In this document: one piece after another, positions 58,650 to 64,000 of the stretch
Layout of the letters: every line of letters starts with the position of its first letter
How positions within the stretch are numbered: position 1 is the stretch's first letter
Source of the DNA: Lamellibrachia satsuma
Lineage: Eukaryota > Annelida > Polychaeta > Sabellida > Siboglinidae
DNA: 64,000 bases
Assembly (NCBI GenBank): GCA_033239005.1
Contig: BSQZ01000041.1
Location: 372,501-436,500 of the forward strand
Direction of reading: 5' to 3'
Position numbers and translations under genes: made by a program
Notes under the pieces: model-generated
Database searches by the model: none
The model's input: the letters and a program-made list of their open reading frames with translations, nothing else
What the model was told of the DNA's origin: nothing

Positions 58650-58988
58650 GGGCGCGGTGGCGTAGAGGTTAGAACGTCGGACTCTCAACCGAGAGAACCC
58701 GGGTTCGAATCTTCTTGCTGCCGTTTCGAAGCGTTGGCAAGTTCGTCCACCCCGCGTTGACAAGTTCGTCCACCCCGCGTTGACAAGTTCGTCCACCCCG
58801 CGTTGATAAGTTCGTCCACCCCGCGTTGCCACAGTTTACCCAACTGCATAAATGAGTACCTGACTGCAGACAGAGGTCTTCGAGCAGTAATTGCGGCATG
58901 GCTTAATACTTCCCAGAGAAGTATTCAGCGGGGGGGTGAAGTGTAAAGTGCTTTGAACAGTCCGCGCTATATAAGAACGTAACTTTAC
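58650..58988 (+). mobile_element. tRNA-derived SINE, copy 8, with best-preserved head
   Basis: The head reads GGGGCGCGGTGGCGTAGAGG (A-box region TGGCGTAGAGG), GTTAGAACGTCGGACTCTCA, and AACCCGGGTTCGAATCTTCT (B box). It folds like D, anticodon and T arms. A 23-bp array TTGACAAGTTCGTCCACCCC with GCG (about 58737-58815, four to five units) interrupts the middle. The body and the end GTGTAAAGTGCTTTGAACAG then CGCGCTATATAAGAACG match other copies. It lies in the first intron of the candidate secreted-protein gene. Confidence 0.88.
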
Positions 58989-59316
58989 CTTTGTAAATAA
59001 TCACTGCATTCAACTTAACATGAATATTCGCATTATGTATATATTTTAGGTTTTAAATGTATGCTACACGGTAGTTCACCCTGCCAACAGTACGTGGTAG
59101 GTCATCTAATTAATAGTACACGGTAGCTCATCCAATTAATACTACATGGCAGCTCGTCCAGTCAACAATACGTTGTCATTTATCCAATTAATAATTAGTC
59201 ATCCAATTAATATTTTACATGGTAATTACCACTCAAGAAACGTTTGATATTCTTTCCAAATGTTTCTTTAGAGATTTAGAGATAAAATATCACATTCCAA
59301 GTAACAGGCTCCACCC

Positions 59317-59785
59317 ATTCATGGATCCACTCAATGGTCCGTTCTATTAATGTGATGAGTCTAATGCTCCATCCATTCATGGATCCACTCAATGGTCTGT
59401 TCTATTAATGTGATGAGTCTAATGCTCCATCCATTCATGGATCCACTCAATGGTCCGTTCTATTAATGTGATGAGTCTAATCCTCCACGCATTCATGGAT
59501 CCACTCAATGGTCCGTTCTATTAATGTGATGAGTCTAATGCTCCACGCATTCATGGATCCATTCAATGGTCCGTTCTATTAATGTGATGAGTCTAATGCT
59601 CCATCCATTCATGGATCCACTCAATGGTCCGTTCTATTAATGTGATGAGTCTAATGCTCCATCCATTCATGGATCCACTCAATGGTCCGTTCTATTAATG
59701 TGATGAGTCTAATGCTCCATCCATTCATGGATCCACTCAATGGTCCGTTCTATTAATGTGATGAGTATAATGCTCCATCCATACC
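59317..59785. repeat. 58-bp minisatellite
   Basis: Eight units of CCATTCATGGATCCACTCAA, TGGTCCGTTCTATTAATGTG and ATGAGTCTAATGCTCCAT, exactly 58 bp apart (59317, 59375, 59433 and onward). Few differences between units. It lies inside the predicted first intron. Confidence 0.95.
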
Positions 59786-60146
59786 TTCCATTCCTTCATT
59801 GCATTGTTTGTATCAGGATGAGCTGTAATATTAATTATCATGACTACATAAAAGCCCCACAAAATATCGTTTAGATTAAGTCAGTGTCATTTGTTGAAGA
59901 TAATTACTGAATATTTTGCTCACAGTTATTTTGGAGTGACGGTTTGTAGGACTTCGCCTGCTGCTACGTGAGTGGACAGATGACAGCGCGGCCTGGCGAT
60001 GTTCCTTTCACGCCCTATTTTTTCAGCCACTTTGCTCTATTTTTTCAGCGTTTTTACCGAAAAACTACCGTATATTTGGCGATATAAACCTCATAGCAGA
60101 ATATATTTAGCGTGAAATTATATCGATACGTGTTGACTTTTTACAG

Positions 60147-60236
60147 AGAAAGATTACTGCGACCCGAATCCTTGTGCAAAATTAGGTGGCACTTGCAACG
60201 CGATCGAGAACGGGTATTCCTGCACCATCGATAAAG
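60147..60236 (+). CDS. Exon 2 (half EGF-like module) of candidate secreted protein
   Basis: The acceptor GACTTTTTACAG precedes a 90-bp exon, phase 1 at both ends, in frame with exon 1. It encodes EKDYCDPNPCAKLGGTC and NAIENGYSCTIDK. The spacing C-x4-C-x6-C-x8-C and the GGTC...GYSC context match the first four cysteines of an EGF-like domain. The position of Cys5 (CxC) is Ile, and Cys6 is absent. The donor is AAAG|GCATGT, a GC-type donor. The alternative GGCAT|GTATCA at 60241 would change the phase. A symmetric 1-1 exon is typical of extracellular modules. Confidence 0.55.
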
Positions 60237-60389
60237 GCATGTATCACGTTGATCTGTTGACCGTTAATTGAGTAATTGTACGGAAATGATGCGCTATGTC
60301 GCATTCTGTCATATAAGGCAAATAATTTTGGATATTTTACGGTCATGATTACAGTGATGTGTAGCTACTTAAATGGACAAATACTAAAC

Positions 60390-60588
60390 CCATTGACAGT
60401 ATTTTCACACTAAACCCGTTAACAGTATTTTCACATTAACCCATTGACAGTATTTTCACACTAAAACCATTGACAGTATTTTCACACTAAACCCATTGAC
60501 AGTATTTTCACACTAAACCCATTGACAGTATTTTCACACTAAACCCATCGACAGTATTTTTACACTAAACCCATCGACAGTATTTTCG
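60390..60588. repeat. 26-bp minisatellite
   Basis: Eight units of CATTGACAGTATTTTCACAC followed by TAAACC. Minor variants (CGACAG, TTTTTACAC). Confidence 0.94.
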
Positions 60589-60629
60589 GGGTATCAAGGA
60601 CAGCTATCAATTCAGGCTGTGAAGGCTAG

Positions 60630-60638
60630 ACGCACGAA

Positions 60639-60674
<36 letters not shown>

Positions 60675-60689
60675 CACACACGCACGCAC

Positions 60690-60758
<69 letters not shown>

Positions 60759-60775
60759 CACACACACGCTCACAC
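60630..60775. repeat. (CGCA)n / (CA)n microsatellite
   Basis: CGCA units (about 60632-60672), then mixed, then pure CA to about 60752, then CACGCT units. Followed directly by a LINE 3' fragment. Confidence 0.96.
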
Positions 60776-60839
60776 ACATGTTTAAGTATGAGCAAGACTG
60801 GGGTAGACTGGGGTAGATTGGGGTAGGGGCGCTGCTTGA

Positions 60840-61015
60840 AGAAGTATTTGTCGGGAGTGGGGGGATTGGAGAACGAGAGCGAGGGATAGGGGAGTGGAGA
60901 CGGGTGGTGGAGATAGGGGTTAGGGACGAAGAAGAAGAAAAAAATATGTACGACCGGTGCCAGCCTCACACCGGACATCAGTTGTAAAGAAGAGAGCAAC
61001 AACATTGTCTGAAAC
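60840..61015 (+). pseudogene. 3' end of the LINE family seen at 19160
   Basis: GAGAACGAGAGCGAGGGATA, TGGAGACGGGTGGTGGAGAT, GCCAGCCTCACACC and AAAGAAGAGAGCAACAACAT align with 19415-19565, including the ESERW-coding stretch and the distal AGCCAGCCT and GAGAGCAACA marks. It is a short 5'-truncated copy. Confidence 0.75.
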
Positions 61016-61052
61016 TTAATCCTGGGCTACTGACGTTCTCTGATCTCAACAG

Positions 61053-61342
61053 ACGATGCCGAAGCAGGACAAATGCTCTGTTCGACTCCAGCCGCCAGAG
61101 GAATGGCAGAAAACGAGCCAATACACATGCAGGCACGTTCTCGGGGTTTTAAGGAGAGAGAGAATAATTCGTTCGACCCCCCCTCGGATGACGAGCATGC
61201 TATACTACTACCTACGCCCGGCCCATTTAACACACCGCCGACCTACGTAAAGTTCAGACACATAGCAACTGAGAAACCATTGTTGCTTTGGTTTTTACAC
61301 GGAAATGAAAGGCAGAATAACCAGAGCACGACCGTTCATTAG
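61053..61342 (+). CDS. Possible terminal exon of the candidate secreted protein
   Basis: The acceptor TCTGATCTCAACAG is followed by a frame that, joined in phase 1, encodes about 96 residues to a TAG at 61340-61342. It starts DDAEAGQMLCSTPAARG and is polar, with DPPSDDEHAILLPTPGP and a C-terminal LLLWFLHGNERQ. It adds one cysteine only. No domain is recognised. It is the only continuation that stays in phase with the GC-type donor and gives a stop, but alternative exons downstream cannot be excluded. A TATAAATA follows the stop (61344-61351). The complete three-exon product would be about 156 residues. Confidence 0.3.
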
Positions 61343-61461
61343 TATAAATACGCCCAGTTTCAAAGGCATTCCTGTCATTTAACGAGGCAACAGCGGAAGT
61401 GAATGATTATGTAATAAGCTGTGTTTCGTTTACATACATAATCTCCGAAAACTTCCACGTA

Positions 61462-62088
61462 CAGTCGAACTTCGCTTTACAGTCACCTCCGTAATACAGC
61501 CACCTCGACATAACGGTCACCTCCATAACGGTCACCTCCGTAATACAGCCACCTCGCGATAACGATCACCTCCGTAATACAGCCACCTCGCCATAACGGT
61601 CACCTCCGTAATACAGCCACCTCGCCATAACGGTCACCTCCGTAATACAGCTACCTCGCCATAACGGTCACCTCCGTAATACAGCCACCTCGCCATAACG
61701 GTCACCTCCGTAATACAGCCACCTCACAATAACGGTCACCTCCGTAATACAGCCACCTCGCCATAACGATCACCTCCGTAATGCAGCCACCTCGCAATAA
61801 CAGTCACCTCCATAATACAGCCACCTCGCAATAACGGTCACCTCCGTAATACAGCCACCTCGACATAACGGTCACCTCCCTAATGCAGCCACCTCGACAT
61901 AACGGCCAACTTCGTAATACAGCCACCTCGACATAACGGTCACCTCCGTAATACAGTCACCCTGGGACAGTCAATTTATTTCCACAATAGTAAAGTATTG
62001 GAAATTTAATCCCGCTAATACGATCACCTCGCTACTCAGGTCACCGTGGCCTAATCCCGAGGGTGACCTTAATAGCGAGGTTCCATTG
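61462..62088. mobile_element. pogo/Tigger-like non-autonomous element with 34-bp array
   Basis: The left end CAGTCGAACTTCGCTTTACA (61462) and the right end TAATAGCGAGGTTCCATTG (to 62088, reverse complement CAATGGAACCTCGCTATTA) form imperfect inverted repeats. The left end is preceded by TA. The CAGT-GAACCTCG..TTA style is typical of pogo/Tigger ends. Inside, about 14 units of GTCACCTCCGTAATACAGCC plus ACCTCGCCATAACG (34 bp, 61480-61955) have expanded from a sequence resembling the terminal repeat. The inverted phrase GGTCACCGTGGCCTAATCCC near 62040 is unique. There is no transposase. Confidence 0.65.
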
Positions 62089-62229
62089 AATATACTTCAG
62101 CACATAATTGTAGTTAGCAGTTTTAATTGTGCTATATCATGGTTACGTCTTGTCTGACAAAACAGACCCACGTTCAAGTGGGTTACACAAATAGTTTTGC
62201 GTTGGTGAAATTGTCTTTATGTATTTCAG

Positions 62230-62274
62230 ATAGTCCGATGTGGGCTTCAGATAAGAAACTACTACGACCAATTG
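62230..62274 (+). CDS. Possible small exon with strong splice sites
   Basis: TTATGTATTTCAG precedes 62230 and CCAATTG|GTGAGT follows 62274. The 45-bp segment is open in phase 0 or phase 1 and symmetric in both. In phase 1 it would read DSPMWASDKKLLRPI, compatible with exon 2 of the candidate secreted protein as an alternative to the exon at 61053. No homology is recognised. Confidence 0.25.
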
Positions 62275-62500
62275 GTGAGTAGGTGAGTCAACACGCGAGA
62301 CAGTGGCAGTCTGTTTTAAAATTGCGCCAATGTATTGTACGATTTTATATTTTAATAGCAGTGCTGACATACGATTTAGAATTATTATTGTTACATCTTA
62401 GTATTCAAGCTTAAAACTCATCAGACAATTCACGAGAAAAACATTGGCACGCCATGGTAGGTCTGCTTGATCTGTAACACAGAGTTGTGTATAAAAATAA

Positions 62501-63218
<718 letters not shown>

Positions 63219-63315
63219 TGTACCGTGACCTTATGTAGCTACAGTCTGGATTTTACAATTGTTTTTCAATATATTTGCAACGCACACAACATTGCAATAT
63301 CACTTGTCATTCCAG

Positions 63316-63528
63316 GTGACCTGTGACTTTGGCTTGCTGGAGGGCAGGGCGAGATGTCCAGGGCCGTGTACGAGTGAATTGGTCACCGGAATGGACAACG
63401 AAACCACAGTTGATTCCGTTCACAAGACGTGGATTACGAGCAGTCGTTTTCTTCAGCACCGTGACGGAACATTTGCTAGACACGATACAAATAATATTCT
63501 GCTTCCACTGCACCGCCGGCCTGCTTGA
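63316..63528 (+). CDS. Possible downstream exon, weak
   Basis: The acceptor TTGTCATTCCAG precedes a frame that in phase 0 reads VTCDFGLLEGRARCPGPC and continues for about 70 residues to a TGA. An alternative inner acceptor (GGAGGGCAG) would suit phase 1 and give a frame ending FCFHCTAGLLECS. Composition is moderately GC-rich and cysteine-containing, but phase does not fit the strongest upstream model, so assignment is uncertain. Confidence 0.2.
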   Translation: MTCDFGLLEGRARCPGPCTSELVTGMDNETTVDSVHKTWITSSRFLQHRDGTFARHDTNNILLPLHRRPA

Positions 63529-63555
63529 GTGCAGTTAATGAGCATATATATGAGC

Positions 63556-63564
<9 letters not shown>

Positions 63565-63609
<45 letters not shown>

Positions 63610-63610
63610 G

Positions 63611-63678
<68 letters not shown>

Positions 63679-63685
63679 TGTGTGT
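63565..63685. repeat. (AT)n and (GTGC)n microsatellites
   Basis: AT repeat at about 63565-63604, then CATATGTGCG and about 18 units of TGCG to 63680. The remaining sequence to the window end has no recognised feature apart from a duplicated ATTATAAAAGTAG at the very end. Confidence 0.95.
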
Positions 63686-64000
63686 AGTTCTCCAGAATTT
63701 GTGACCTGTAGGTTGAATTCATGTCAACAATTAAAATTTATATCCCAGTGTTCAATTGCTGCTTTTTAGAAGGCTCTGTCTCGCTAAAATCTTATCCGAT
63801 CATCAACAAATCAGTGCCTCGTCCGGGGCCTCGTCCTGTTTTCACATTCTGGCATTTTGAAATAAGGGTCTGCAGTGGTGTCACGTGCGTTACAGTGTGA
63901 CAAAACCATAATAGTAAAATTCTATAATAAAGACAATCACAAGATTACTGGTTTTGGTGGATGAAGTACATTATAAAAGTAGATTATAAAAGTAGATTAT

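Noticed and set aside
58650..58722. Functional tRNA gene
   Set aside because: A and B boxes are present, but the acceptor stem does not pair and the sequence continues into the SINE body shared with other copies.
61344..61351. TATAAATA as a core promoter
   Set aside because: It follows directly after a candidate stop codon in AT-rich DNA and no downstream gene start supports it.

Overview
This 64 kb window looks like animal nuclear DNA, most probably from a marine invertebrate. A lophotrochozoan, perhaps a gastropod mollusc, is my best guess. The evidence is intron-style splice signals, a rhodopsin-class neuropeptide-type GPCR, a Ly6/uPAR-type exon, CR1/L2-like and other non-LTR retrotransposons, a tRNA-derived SINE family, and PIF/Harbinger, hAT-like and pogo/Tigger-like DNA transposon remains. 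There are no bacterial operons, rRNA genes, true tRNA genes or CRISPR arrays. The species assignment is inference.

Layout. 0-6.5 kb holds a nearly full-length but broken CR1/L2-like LINE (640-4845, plus strand) flanked by reverse-transcriptase scraps of another LINE type on the minus strand. 6.5-12 kb holds minisatellites, another LINE 3' end and a SINE. The clearest host gene is an intronless-CDS class A GPCR on the minus strand (12129-13247). 13.6-21 kb is microsatellites, SINEs and a LINE tail, with two weak candidate exons. 21.8-22.7 kb is a 12-bp minisatellite inside a dispersed repeat. 22.7-33 kb is mostly featureless non-coding DNA with decayed repeats. 33.4-35.3 kb is a satellite with 69-bp higher-order units. 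36.2-42.7 kb holds further repeat elements, including a SINE whose tRNA-like head has been amplified 13 times. 45.8-46.5 kb holds a perfect (CCCG)n tract of about 525 bp abutting a Ly6/uPAR-type terminal exon. 48.2-50.9 kb is a PIF/Harbinger transposon remnant, internally duplicated. It is followed by the 3' part of a Ty3/gypsy element (51.0-52.44 kb, with polypurine tract). 53.9-58.3 kb is repeats and LINE ends. 58.4-61.4 kb carries a candidate secreted-protein gene: a signal-peptide exon, a half-EGF exon and a possible terminal exon. 61.4-63.2 kb holds a pogo/Tigger-like element and a hAT-like element.

The strongest overall theme is that tandem arrays repeatedly arise inside transposable elements. 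LINE, SINE, Harbinger-like, pogo-like, hAT-like and two unclassified repeat families each carry their own private array, while sister copies lack it. I found no convincing multi-gene novel system. The host genes visible here (GPCR, Ly6-like exon, secreted half-EGF gene) show no evident functional link to each other.
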